From Asterias amurensis (lineage: Eukaryota; Echinodermata; Asteroidea; Forcipulatida; Asteriidae), in contig NC_092657.1 of the NCBI RefSeq assembly GCF_032118995.1, positions 7,255,391 through 7,319,390 on the forward strand: a stretch of DNA of 64,000 bases, written 5' to 3'. This document shows, piece after piece, positions 43,801 to 55,600 of the stretch. The stretch's first letter is position 1. Every line of letters begins with the position of its first letter. The position numbers and the translations under genes were made by a program. Below the pieces are notes generated by a model. That model was not told the DNA's origin. It made no database searches and saw only the letters and a program-made list of their open reading frames with translations.

Positions 43801-45270
43801 CTTAACGCTGCTTAGCGGCCGATTTTGTGCTTACTGTGCGATTACCATTTCATAGCACTCTAACCGTGAGCACACGAAAAGGCATGCTAACCTTCCGGTG
43901 TTTTCCGCACGAAATTAAATGACGTCACAATCATATTCATGGTAAACGCTAACCTGTGAAATACGCTTGCACCTAAGCAAAATAATTCTGCTGCAGTAAG
44001 CACATGGTCAGGCTAGCGATTAACAGGGCCCAATTTCATAGAGCTGCTGAGCACAACTTTTTTTGAGCATGACATGTTTGCCTTGATAAAAAACAGGATT
44101 ACCAACCAAACTTCCACGTGGTTTTCGGGATGAGCAAATAACAGCTTAATATCACTAACAAGCAATACAGAAAAAAAAAATGAAAATTTGGTTGGTAATG
44201 TTTTTATCAAGGAAGAAATTTCATGCTTAGCAAATTTGTGTGCTCAGCAGCTCTATGAAATTGAACCCATCGCTAGCTAGACCAGCTTGCACCTCATTCT
44301 TTTAACGCCTACACAACGCACGTACCAAGTATTTGCAATAAGGTCGATTGTTTACGGCGTAGTTCTGAGAACAAAGAGATTTACCTGGTAAGTCTGCTGC
44401 CACCAAGCGTTCTTATCAAAAATCGTTGTGATTAGAAGATAAATAATCCCACAATCGCAGGTGTGATTGGTCAATCTCTCTCAAAACTATACACGGTCAG
44501 AATTCTGGTTAATTTTGACCATTTGACACATATCGCGATTCATACCGACCCAGGAACGAGTCAACACCCAATGATCTGGGTAAATAAATAATGACCCAGA
44601 ACGTAGGTTGGGCTTTAGTGTTTAATGATCGGGCTTGGGGCGTTACTGGACTTATAAGCCAGCCAAAGGTGAATCTAAAACACAAATCTGAAGAACATGT
44701 TTCAGGTTAGTTTTTTTGCAACAACAACAACATTGATGGCAGTGAAGCACTGTATGTAAATTACCAAATACATAACCTGGCAAACATAATAGAAGTTTGG
44801 GGTCGATCGGCCATCTGGACCAAGAGAAAATAGTGAAAAACCGATTCCACATGTTGCCATGACATCGATTAAAAAAAAAAACGCTGAGCGATAAACTTCA
44901 AACGGGAAATTTGTTTTATTTATTTCTCATCAAGTATGACATTTTAGACAGAAATATTTTTTGGGATGTTTTCTACTTTCATCATCATTGGATCGTGTAG
45001 GTTTCCTTACCAATTATGTTATATTCCTTTCAAACACTTGATTATAGTGCACTATGACATGTACTTGAATTCATCTCTAATAGTAACTTAAGTCTCACGT
45101 TTCTCCAAATGTCACTCTTTTCATTACAGTTCGTAGGGAATACTGATGCAAACAGTACTGTAACGACTCGATTTGAGACTGCATTAGTTGCACGATTCCT
45201 GCGCATACTGCCGAAAAAAAATTGTGGTTACTACATGATTCGTTTTGAGGTTATTGGTTGCATGTTTTAA
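40848..45270 (+). CDS. Secreted single discoidin (F5/8 type C) domain protein, four exons
   Basis: Exon 1, 40848-41016: MKWWSRYRLSLRLMMLFLII, a signal peptide followed by ~35 residues. Exon 2, 42342-42470: ACSIEGPLGMENKVIPDA then ITASSTYE, the start of an F5/8C domain. Exon 3, from 43108: GQCAAWGPSTSDTQPWIQVD then ITALITQGRGNRNVDQWVTA. Exon 4, 45130-45270: FVGNTDANSTVTTRF, VARFLRILP and IRFEVIGC, then stop. Exons 1-2 and 2-3 join in phase. For exon 3 the best in-frame donor is GGT|GTACCA at 43304; a GGTAAAAG donor at 43362 is stronger but would break the domain, so alternative splicing or a sequence error is possible. The product is ~211 residues. Discoidin domains bind carbohydrates, phospholipids or cell-surface proteins; first and last cysteines (in ACSIEG and EVIGC) should pair. 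AATAAA lies at 45319. Confidence 0.8.
41209..41611 (+). mobile_element. tRNA-derived SINE in intron 1 of the discoidin gene
   Basis: The 5' part is tRNA-like: A box GTGGCCGAGCGTTTAAGAGC and B box GGGTTCGAATCCCCAGCC at tRNA spacing. An unrelated body follows with CTTGAGCAAGACACTTAACC and GGTGCTAAATAATTGGG, and it ends near GCGCTATATAAGACTTCAAT. A second copy is at 45826-46551. Confidence 0.8.
43476..44097. repeat. 311-bp perfect tandem duplication in intron 3
   Basis: 43476-43786 is repeated without visible change at 43787-44097. The unit contains a GGGCCCAATTTCATAGAGC repeat and a second one with CACCGGAAGG-type words (as CCTTCCGGTG). It lies within intron 3 of the discoidin gene. No difference between the copies suggests a very recent event or an assembly artefact. 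Confidence 0.85.
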
Positions 45271-45284
45271 ATGATTTTGGAAAT

Positions 45285-45690
45285 TTTTTAACACAAAACA
45301 TAGTGTCCATTTATTTACAATAAAATTACTCATTTTAAAAATAACGATGGTAGAAAGCTACCCTTAACATTACTTGATGAGGTGCTGTATTTTATTTATT
45401 TTTAGAAAAGGGTAAAACACTTTCACAAAAAAATGTTTCGTCTCAGTCTGTCAGGCAGTGAGACTAAAATTATTTTGCATGTAAAAACGTTTTAACCAGT
45501 TATGGTATGTAAATACGCTTTTACATGCGAACAATGAGGCGAAAATAATTTTCGTGACATTGTTTTACTCATTTCTCAAAAAACACAACACATTAGCAAG
45601 TAACATTTTGAGGGAAGCTTTCTACTATCATTATCTTCAAACTGTTTAAGGTAACTTTGTGGACATTGTGTAAAACGTGCCCAGACCTTT
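45285..45690. mobile_element. Palindromic MITE, diverged copy of the TTTGAAGATAATGATAG family
   Basis: Contains ATAACGATGGTAGAAAGC and CTATCATTATCTTCAAAC in mirror positions, with an internal ATGTAAAAACG stretch duplicated around 45480-45525. It overlaps the 3' end of the discoidin gene transcript. Confidence 0.6.
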
Positions 45691-45825
45691 TACAGAGAGT
45701 TTCCGCGCTCCATTTGAAATCAACAGTATGGCGTTACACTCTCATAATAATAGCGCCCTTGTTGATGAGGCGAAATGAGGCGTATCATTGTACGACAGAT
45801 TGAACTCTGATCTGTGCAATGTGTG

Positions 45826-46551
45826 CGTTATCCTCATCAAACTCTGGTGGTTTCTGGGCTCAATTTCATGGCTCTGCTTACCGCCGAATTCCGCGCTTAC
45901 AATCACGATTCCCCGCTTACGTGCAAGCGCCGAATTTCTGCGCTAGCCTTGTAAGCGTAGAATGCCTATTAACGTTGAGTACGCACGCGCAGAAGCCCAA
46001 ATTCGCCGCTAACAACCCGTGAAATACGCTTGCCGTAAGCACAGAAATTCCTGCTTCCGTAAGCGCCGATTCTGTGCTTACGGCAAGCAGAGCCATGAAA
46101 TTGGGCCCTGATCAGCAAAGTGTGGGTTCCAATCCCCAGCCATGAAACCATTGCTTCGTCCTTCGGATGGGACGTAAAGCCGTTGTTCCCATGTGTTGTG
46201 TAACGAATGTTAAACAACTCGGTGCACTTTAAATCGAAAAGAGAAGGGGTTCGCCCCCGGTGGCGAATTTTCTTTCCGTCAAAATTGGCTCTTTCCGTCA
46301 AATTGCGTCATAATGAAATTGGCCTGCTCTTTTACCAAATCATTGCAATATTGGGGGAAAATTAGCCCCCGGTGTTCCTGGCTGTGGCTGCTGTATGCGC
46401 CGTAGCACCCTGTAAACCCTTAGAAGGTGCTACATAATTGGGTCTCAGAATTCATCACTGCAATAACCTATCTTTCGGAAAGTTTGTATATCGTGACGTG
46501 AGTACCTTGTTGGTAGATACGTGCGCTTTTTAAGACGTCAACATTAGTATC
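45826..46551 (+). mobile_element. SINE, second copy, split by two insertions
   Basis: The SINE head (TCAAACTCTGGTGGTTTCTG) is interrupted at 45851-46108 by a GCTCAATTTCATGGCTCTGC / GCAGAGCCATGAAATTGGGC palindromic repeat. It resumes with CTGATCAGCAAAGTGTGGG, is interrupted again at about 46261-46364 by a short insert with repeated TTTCCGTCAAA words, and ends like the copy at 41209-41611. A good example of nested insertions. Confidence 0.75.
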
Positions 46552-48530
46552 GTTGCGTTTAATATGGGCAAGTGGTTTGCTACATTTTGTGCTCTGTAAA
46601 TTCGCAGTCATTTTCGATTTTCGCAGTTTTCATAAAATATTATTTTAAAGGTTTTAAGTGTGCATTTAACCCTGTGCCTAGTTTGTAAACATCTTTATCA
46701 GAACGTACCTCACAATGTAGAAGATTTACTTTGAAAAAGTTGTTCATTACAAACTGCATAATGTTATAAAATACTCAACAAGTGTGCACACAGCCGTTGT
46801 ACACAAACAAAGTTAATCTAATGAGGGAATCAATGTGTGGTGAAGAGGTTTTCAACTAGTGGTTTATTCCCAACGAGGCCTGGTTCTTGATAATTTTACC
46901 GAGACGAAGTCGAGATAAATTATCAAGAATCAGGCCTCGGCGGGTTTAAACCTCTAGTTGAAAACCGATTCAACACACTTTGATTCCCATTCATAAATAC
47001 CTTTTCGGTCAAAAACATCAACACTTTTTTGTCAATAAGTAAAATAAATGCAAAACTTATAATTGTTCAATGATTTCTTTCAACACAACACCCCTCCAGC
47101 TATGAAATGGCCTGAGGGTAAAGAACTCCTTTTAAGGGAATGCTGTGCGCGTCGCGCGTATCGCGTGATGTGGTACAACTGTTTCAGCCGTTGCTCTCGA
47201 CCAATAGGAATGAAGAAACTGTCTTATAATCTCAGGTGCAAGCTCGCGTGTCACGCCCATGTTTCAACACTTTTTACTGGTCATAAAAAAGGTTTATACA
47301 CACCCACGTGACGCGCTCTCCACCATAGGAATAGCGAAACTGTCTGAGGTATTTATGAATCTAAGGCCGTGTCCGAAACGACGACTTCGGCTACAGCTAC
47401 GGCTAGATCGCGCGCGTCTGCCTATTCTTCAACACTGGTAGACGCGCTGATCTAGCCGTAGCTGTAGCCGAAGTCGTCGTTTCGGACACGGCCTATGATC
47501 ATCAACAGCAAAGTGGACGGTGACCTTCAGCTAATGGAACACATCATTCAAGTTAAAAGCGGCAATCAAAAAGTGACAATTTGAAAGGTACGTGCACTTT
47601 AAATAAAGTGCTCAACAAATAATTAATTATTGTAGGTATTTACCAAGTGCCTGCGCTCCTTAACAAAAACACACCACCCATTAGCCATAATGGAATGGCC
47701 CTTTATACTCATGGGGAACCCAATGCTACATTCAGCGGCTGCCTCTGGTCCCGTGGTACCGTTGTAAGGCTCGCTGAGCCTCACAACCATTGCTGGAGAT
47801 TGGTCTATTCACTCCTTGTGGATTCCTTCCTAAAATAAGAAGATAGTTTTTGAGCTATCAATAAAGTTATTTATTTATCAAGATATAATTATGTATCAAC
47901 AAGTAACAAAGGTATAGTACGAGCACTTACATAAGTGCAAACAAAATATTGAACCAACGGTTTTATGGCTTCTGAATGGCAACTCCGAAACAAAATATTG
48001 GAAAAATGCGTCAATAGAGGGCTAGAGAGCACCTGCATGTCAATCAAGAGGCCGTTGGTTCAAATCCTGCTGTAGTATTTGTCGTTGTTCAACCCAAAAT
48101 TATTTAAAGTTAACCCAGTCGGTGTCCCTGATTAATGCGCAGTTCTTAGCATTGTGTTCTTCAATCGATCGCACAAGTTCTGCACAAAATCATTGTAAAC
48201 ACTAGTTGGGTACCACATGGAAATTTGATTTGCGCGCGCAAAGAAAGACATGTTTAAAACGAGTCACTGTGTACGTCGAGCACCATCCATTTAAAATGCA
48301 TCAGAGTATAAGTCAGAGCTAAGGGTCTTTAACTACTACGCAAGGTTAAGCCTGGATTGTATAGGGTGACAAACTTTGCTGGAAATTAAAAGCTGGCTGT
48401 CCAAACTGTTCACCTACAATACATTTATGTAAATGACAGGTAAACCAAGGTGTCCAAATTTAAAACAGGGTGTCTTCATCCTAACAAAGGGTTTTTTGTA
48501 GTGACACGTCTTGTAGTGAAATTTACGCCC
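46552..48530. other. Intergenic DNA with several hairpin MITEs
   Basis: No protein gene supported. Contents: a MITE-like inverted repeat at about 46821-46988 (GGGAATCAATGTGTGG... and complement, centre near GAGACGAAGTCGAG); two related stretches with AATAGGAATG/GAAACTGTCT words near 47200 and 47325; a hairpin MITE at 47364-47493; and a weak tRNA-like B box GGTTCAAATCC near 48057. Confidence 0.45.
47364..47493. mobile_element. Hairpin MITE with AGGCCGTGTCCGAAACG ends
   Basis: The arms AGGCCGTGTCCGAAACGACG and CGTCGTTTCGGACACGGCCT are perfectly complementary and continue through CGGCTACAGCTACGGCTAGA for about 55 bp. The loop is about 20 bp. It is almost a pure inverted repeat. Confidence 0.9.
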
Positions 48531-48915
48531 ACGTTGGCTTGTCACCCGTCTCTGTCAGACTCCAACAACTGTTTTCTAAATTTTGTAAATCACTTTTAAG
48601 TTCGAACAACTACAGACACGATAATCTTAGAAATGCGAACAAACTGTGCCCAATCAGGTGTAGAACTAACAGGTACAAAAACAGCCCAATTCCTTCCCTA
48701 ACCACCCTTCTCAACAGTTGCATTTTTAACTTCTTGGTTTTTTTTGTGGAGCTGGAATCCAAATTGTAGTTATTTGTCAATTGTACATAACCTTTTTAAC
48801 ATTTTTGCCTGTAAACACTTCCCTTTTAAATGTTTGTATAAAGTATATTCTTGTTGTGTATCTTTTAAATTCAATTCAGCCCTCGGGCTGCGATGTTTGA
48901 ATTTTTAATAAAACC
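48531..48915 (+). pseudogene. LINE 3' remnant
   Basis: A plus-strand frame (48539-48769) contains NANKLCPIRCRTNRYKNSPI followed by PSLTTLLN, like the extreme C-terminus of CR1/RTE-type ORF2 proteins. It is followed by a 3' UTR with AATTCAATTCAGCCCTCGGG and AATAAAACC. The rest of the element is absent. Confidence 0.5.
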
Positions 48916-50142
48916 AATAGTAATAATGATAAAAGAGACACATGAACCCCTCTGACTACGACTAAGACTCTATGCTGTGTCAAACTAGTTGTCTATCTTA
49001 TAAAGTACTATACTCCAGATTCATTTTGAACACCACGCACGATATTGAACCTTGTGAGTGGTATTGATCCACTCGTGAGGTTTGCGTGGACACCATTATA
49101 CACTGTACTCTCTCTATGAGAAGGAACCTGTGTGGTTACGCAACCCGACGTTTCGGTCAGTGTGTTTTGACTGTCTTCAGTGCATGCTCTCATCGTCTCA
49201 TGAAGACCGGTCAAAGCACACTGGGCGAAACGTCGAGCTTTTAAACACAGGCTATCGTTATTAGAGATGTATAGCTGCACGTTACGCGAGCAAACACGTG
49301 AACATGAACGTCAGAAAATTGTGCTGTTTCTACTTTAGGTGACGTCACTACTTGTGGCTTATTTAATGCTCATGTATGACGTCTGCACGTACTTACCTGA
49401 TGTGAATTTTGTTTAACTTCACGTATGCCAACAGCACAATTTTCTGGTTTTCACATTGGTTTGCGTAACGTGCAGCTAAATCTCCTTATACTATCATGGT
49501 TTGTTTCATGCAAATTAATACATGTAAATGTCAACCGATAGGTTGAACTGCACTATACATTGATATAAACAAGGACTTAAAGAATGGAGTTAAAAAAGAA
49601 ACAGATATTTGAACCATAACTGGAAGTACATGTCTTTTTGGATGAGCTATTTTTTGACTTTTGTTCTTTAGCCTCCGCACTGTATATTGTCCAAAGAATT
49701 TAAATAAATAAATAAATAAACCCCACCATCGCTGTATGGAGTTCATTATGCACGCATTGTGTATTGCTTGATCTTAAATCCACCATGCGAAGTTTGGACT
49801 CCCTATTTAATATTTCATTGATTCCGACAGAGGTATTAATAGCACTGGACACTAATGGTAATTACTCAAAATAATCGTTAGCATAAAAACCGCTCTTCCC
49901 TCTTCTCCCTGCTCCAGGGAATACATTAAAACAAAAGAAAATCGAGCCACCCCTACAGGCAGAATTGGCGCAATTACTTCTTGCGGATACCCCCACCCGC
50001 CTGTGCTGGTGCAAATTTTAACTCCGTCACTATTGTGTTTTGGCTGTAATCGGCGATTTTTGTCAAATTGTGATGTATTTTTTTGCACCAAAAAGTTGAA
50101 ATTCCAAAAGTTTTGCGAATTTTCATGTCCCCAATTTATTTA
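48916..50142. other. Intergenic DNA with inverted repeats
   Basis: Two inverted-repeat elements are visible: about 49140-49242 (CGACGTTTCGGTCAGTGTG... and its diverged complement GGGCGAAACGTCG), and about 49270-49479 bounded by AGCTGCACGTTACGCGAGC and a GCGTAACGTGCAGCT end, with AATTTTCTG/CAGAAAATT words inside. Near 49846 there is a partial end of the GTGGACACTATTGG MITE family. No gene seen. Confidence 0.5.
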
Positions 50143-50475
50143 AAGGATTTTGGTACTTTTTGTAACACAAAACACACTGCCCAAAGGTTTACATTAAACT
50201 TACACCGTTTGAAGATAATGATAGTAGAAAGCGTGCCTTAAAATAATAATTCGTTGCTGAGGTGCTGTAGTTTTTGAGAAATGAGTAAAATAATGTCATG
50301 AAAACACGTTTTCACATGCTAAAATAATTTTCGTTTCATGATCACGGAGACGAAAATTATTTTTATGACATTGTTTTACCCATTTCTCAAAAACTACGGC
50401 ACCTCAGCAAGTAATATTTTCAGGGAAGCTTTCAACTATCATTATCTTCAAACTGTGTAAGTTTAATGTAAAAAT
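50143..50475. mobile_element. Palindromic MITE, TTTGAAGATAATGATAG family
   Basis: Good copy: TTACATTAAACTTACACCG at the left and GTGTAAGTTTAATGTAA at the right are the outer inverted ends. The central part is CGTTTCATGATCACGGAGACG. Confidence 0.8.
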
Positions 50476-50578
50476 ACATAGCCCCTTAAAATAGTGAGAA
50501 ATAACCTATTTCTCAAAAACCACGTTACTTCAGAGCATGAAGGAATAAATTGTTCAGAGTTAGCCGTTTCTCACAAGT

Positions 50579-50968
50579 TTAAAGGAACACGTTGCCTTGG
50601 ATCGGACGAGTTGGTCAAAACAAAAGCGTTTGTAACCGTTTTTTATAAAATGCATATGGGTAGAAAGATGTTGTAAAAGTAGAATACAATGATCCACACA
50701 AGTTTGCCTCGAAATTGCGTGGTTTTCCTTCTACTGTGCGAACTAACACGGTCGGCCATTTAAGGGAGTCAAAATTTTGACCCCCATAAATGGCCGACGT
50801 GTTAGTCGACGAGGTAAACGGAAAACCACGCAATTTCGAGGCATGTTTGTGTGGATCATTGTATTCTACTTTTACAACATCTTTCTACCCATATGCATTT
50901 TATAAAAATTGGTTACAAACGCTTTTCAAAGACCAACTCGACCGATCCAAGGCAACGTGTTCCTTTAA
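50579..50968. mobile_element. Palindromic MITE, AAAGGAACACGTTGCC family, copy 2
   Basis: Near-identical in layout to 23831-24221, with the ends TTAAAGGAACACGTTGCC and GGCAACGTGTTCCTTTAA and the centre CAAAATTTTG. The open frames within it are mirror images of one another on the two strands and are not genes. Confidence 0.85.
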
Positions 50969-51401
50969 TTACAACTCTCCATTGATCGCTTACAAGTAAG
51001 TTTAATGCGAACATGATTATTTTCAGTCATTACCAATAGTGTCCACAGTACCTCAAACAAGTGACGGTGGCACAGCTAGGGAATCCGGCGTCTGGCGGAG
51101 ATTCTGCCTCCTGGGTAAAAGGAGGAGGATTCAAGAGAGGGCGCTATCAGAAGAAAAAGTTTGTACACAATTCGCCGCCGTACAGAATCTACTACCACAC
51201 CTGTGTTGCTGCTTTGCCGAAAACTTTGCCGTGTATTTTGAATAAATGTAGTCATTTTGAAGAATTTCGAAATTATTTTGACTCACCCCATCCACCTCAA
51301 ATTTTGATTTGTAAATAATGATTTACTTCACAAATACACTGAAGAACAAAGCAATACATCAAATGATATTTTAGGTCAAATGTCTCCAATATCAGTCGTT
51401 A

Positions 51402-51787
51402 TTAAAGGAACACGTTGCCTTGGATCGGACGAGTTGGTCTATAAAAAGCGTTTGAAACCGTTTGTTATGAAATGTATATGGTTAGAAAGATGTTTTAAAA
51501 GTAGAATATAATGATCCACACAAGTATCACTCAAAATTGCACGGTTTTCTTTTTACGTCGTGAACTATCACGGTCGGCCATTTATGGGAGTCAAAATTTT
51601 GACTCCCATAAATGGCCGAACGTGTTATTGGACGAGGTAAAAAGAAAACCACGCAATTTCGAGGCATATTTGTGTAGATCATTGTATTCTACTTTTACAT
51701 CATCTTTCTAACCATATGCATTTTATAACACTCACAAAACGCTTTTCAAAGACCAACTCGACCGATCCAAGGCAACGTGTTCCTTCA
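51402..51787. mobile_element. Palindromic MITE, AAAGGAACACGTTGCC family, copy 3
   Basis: A more diverged copy with the same ends and the CATTTATGGGAGTCAAAATT centre. It lies about 430 bp from copy 2 in a gene-free interval; 51010-51045 holds a partial end of the GTGGACACTATTGG family. Confidence 0.8.
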
Positions 51788-52317
51788 AAAAAGCGGTTCC
51801 GATTAAATTAATAAGCAATGATTTTGACAAGTACATAAAACTGTGTACAACAGTTTATAGTTCGATATCATGAGCTTCTCAATGTCTCCCCGAAAATTAG
51901 GGGACATTATCGTACAAAAGGTAATGATTATATATTTTTCTTTCCAGTGATTATATTAAAACAAAAGCAAAACAAAAAAATGAACTTCGATGTTCATTTA
52001 TTTCTTCTAATCTACCTACCCACAATTATTTTGGGAAAACAACATTGACTGTAGTAAAAAAAAAATGAACGGGCCCCATATTGCAAACAAGTTGAGTTTA
52101 TTGCATATACACTGTCACTAGATCTGTTCTGTTTTTTGTTTTTACGTGAAAAGTTTTATCAGCAGAAATACCGAGAACCTTTTACACCCAAAATAATTTC
52201 GGGAACGCCCCTCCCCTCCGCTCCTCCCCGTACTGCATGGTTTCTTTTCTAGCGAATGGGTTGTTGGCTAGAAAAATCGGGCCAGAAGCGCGGCTAGCTT
52301 GCTTTAGCGCGGTGTTA

Positions 52318-52450
52318 TGGGACCAAGCTGAAGCTAGCCGCGAATTCTCAGCCGCAAATTCCCAGCCGCGAATACCAGCCGCGAATTCTCAATTTACGGC
52401 CGAAAAGTCCAGCCGCTAATTCGAGCCTCCACGCCAGCCGCGAATTTCAT
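52318..52450. repeat. CAGCCGCGAATTC simple repeat
   Basis: Irregular tandem copies of a ~14-bp unit (CAGCCGCGAATTCT and variants), GC-rich compared with the AT-rich surroundings. It lies just left of the large tandem array. Confidence 0.7.
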
Positions 52451-52699
52451 TACCAAAGTAGTTTCACGAAGCGACAGGATTTCCTAAGTTGTTCATCCAC
52501 ATAAGCCACTATTTCTTAAATTTTGTAAAATCATGGCAATTTTGAACGTTGGTTTTGTAAAATTTTGGTCATAATAACAAAATGTAGGCCAAATTAGGTT
52601 AAGATAATTGAATTTGTAATGCTTTAGTCGATCCATCAAACTATATTGGTTACATATCGACTTTCTGAATATCAGTTGTTTTGAAAATAAAATAAAATA

Positions 52700-55600
52700 A
52701 TAAACATTGCATTGAACAAAATCTACCTAATATGATCCACAGATAATAAATTTAGTGTTAAATCTTTTAGACACTAAATTAATATTCCATTGCAGCTTTA
52801 CTAGGCCATCTAATTAGTTCCTAATTACATTTATTTTGTGTTTTTTGTTAATAGCAAAAGTAGTCACTTTAAAACGCAATTTACCTCGCATAATTAACAA
52901 AAAATTAAATTTTAGTGTTTAATCATTAAGACCATTTCATAACACACCGAAATATTCCGTTGCAGCTAATTACACCATCTAATTAATCATAATGACACCC
53001 ATTTAAAGGGTATGGGTTTTGTCTCTTTTGAATAGGACTATCACAAAAAAACAACAACATAAGTAGTCACTTTGAAACAAATTATACCTCACATAGTTAA
53101 CGAAATTGTTAATTTGTTTTGCTTAATCATTAAGACCCTTTCATAACACATCGAAATATTTCGTTGCAGCTAATTACACCAACTAATTGGTGCCTAATTA
53201 AACCACTTTATATGCTGTGGGTTTTGTCTCATTTGCTTTTTATCAACGAAATAACGTAAGTAGTTACTTTAAAACAAAATGTACCTCACATAATTAACAA
53301 ATAGTTACTTTTTAGTGTTTAATCATTAAGACCATTACATAACACATCGAAATAGTCCGTTGCAGCTAATTACACCATCTAATTGGTGCCTAATTAAACC
53401 ACTTTATATGTTGTGGGTTTTGTCTCATTTGAAGGGAATTTTTAGACTAAAAAATAACGTAAGTAGTCACTTTAAAACAAAATGTACCTCTCATTAATAA
53501 CAAATAGTTTATTTTTAGTGTTTAATTATTAAGACCAATTTATAACACATCGAAATATTCCGTTGCAGCTAATTACACCATCTAATTGGTGCCTAAATAA
53601 ACCAATTTATATGTTGTGCGTTTCGTCCCATTTGAAGGAAATTTTTAAACTAAAAATTAATAAGTAGTCACTTTAAAACAAATTGTACCTCACATAATTG
53701 ACAAATTGTTACTTTTTAGTGTTTAATTATTAAGACCATTTCATAACACATCGAAATACTCCGTTGCAGCTAATTACACCATCTAATTGGTGCCTAATTA
53801 AACCAATTTATATGTTGTGGGTTTTGTCCCATTTGAAGGGAATTTTTAGACTAAAAAATAATAAGTAGTCACTTTAAAACAAAATGTACCTCACATAATT
53901 AACAAATGGTTACTTTTTAGTGTTTAATCATCAAGACCATTTCATAACACATTAAAATATTCCGTTGCAGCTTATTACACCATCTAATTGGTGCATAATT
54001 AAACCTCTTTATATGTTGTGGGTTTTGTCTCATTTGAAGGGAATTTTTATCAAAGAAATAACGTAAGTAGTCACTTTAAAACAAAATGTACCTCACATAA
54101 TTAACAAATAGTTTATTTTTAGTGTTTAATTATAAAGACCATTTTATAACACATCGAAATATTCCGTTGCAGCTAATTACACCATGTAATTGGTGCCTAA
54201 TTAAACCAATTTATATGTTGTGGGTTTTGTCCCATTTGAAAGGAATTTTTATCAAAGAAATAACGTAAGTAGTCACTTTAAAACAAAATGTACCTCACAT
54301 AATTAACAAATAGTTTATTTTTAGTGTTTAATCATTAAGACCATTTTATAACACATCGAAATATTCCGTTGCAGCTAATTACACCATCTAATTGGTGCCT
54401 AATTAAACCAATTTATATGTTGTGGGTTTTGTCCCATTTGAAGGGAATTTTTAGACTAAAAAATAATAAGTAGTCACTTTAAAACAAATTGTACCTCACA
54501 TAATTGACAAATTGTTACTTTTTAGTGTTAAATTATTAAGAACAGTGTTTAATTATTAAGACCATTTCATAACACATCTAATTAGTTATTAAATAAACCA
54601 ATTTATATGTTGTGGGTTTTGTCTCATTTGAAGGGAATTTTTAGACTAAAAAATAACGTAACTAGTCACTTTAAAACAAAATGTACCTCACATAATTAAC
54701 AAATTGTTACTTTTTAGTGTTTAGTTATTAAGACCATGTTATAACACATCGAAATATTCCGTTGCAGCTAATTACACCATCTAATTGGTGCCTAATTAAA
54801 CCACTTTATATGTTGTGGGTTTTGTCTCATTTGAAGGAAATTTTTAAACTAAAAAATAATAAGTAGTCACTTTAAAACAAATTGTACCTCACATAATTGA
54901 CAAATTGTTACTTTTTAGTGTTTAATTATTAAGACCATTTCATAACACATCGAGATACTCCGTTGCAGCTAATTACACCATCTAATTGGTGCCTAATTAA
55001 AACTCTTTATATGTTGTGGGTTTTGTCTCATTTGAAGGGAATTTTTATCAAAGAAATAACGTAAGTAGTCACTTTAAAACAAAATGTACCTCACATAATT
55101 AACAAATAGTTTATTTTTAGTGTTTAATCATTAAGACCATTTTATAACACATCGAAATATTCCGTTGCAGCTAATTACACCATCTAATTGGTGCCTAATT
55201 AAACCAATTTATATGTTGTGGGTTTTGTCCCATTTGAATGGAATTTTTAGACTAAAAAATAATAAGTCATCACTTTAAAACAAATTGTACCTCACATAAT
55301 TGACAAATTGTTACTTTGTAGTGTTAAATTATTAAGAACAGTGTTTAATTATTAAGACCATTTCATAACACATCTAATTAGTTATTAAATAAACCAATTT
55401 ATATGTTGTGGGTTTTGTCTCATTTGAAGGGAATTTTTAGACTAAAAAATAACGTAACTAGTCACTTTAAAACAAAATGTACCTCACATAATTAACAAAT
55501 TGTTACTTTTTAGTGTTTAGTTATTAAGACCATGTTATAACACATCGAAATATTCCGTTGCAGCTAATTACACCATCTAATTGGTGCCTAATTAAACCAC

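Noticed and set aside
51061-51318. Plus-strand ORF with a basic GGGFKRGRYQKKKF stretch
   Set aside because: No recognisable domain, no clear splice partner, and flanked by MITE ends; insufficient support for a gene.
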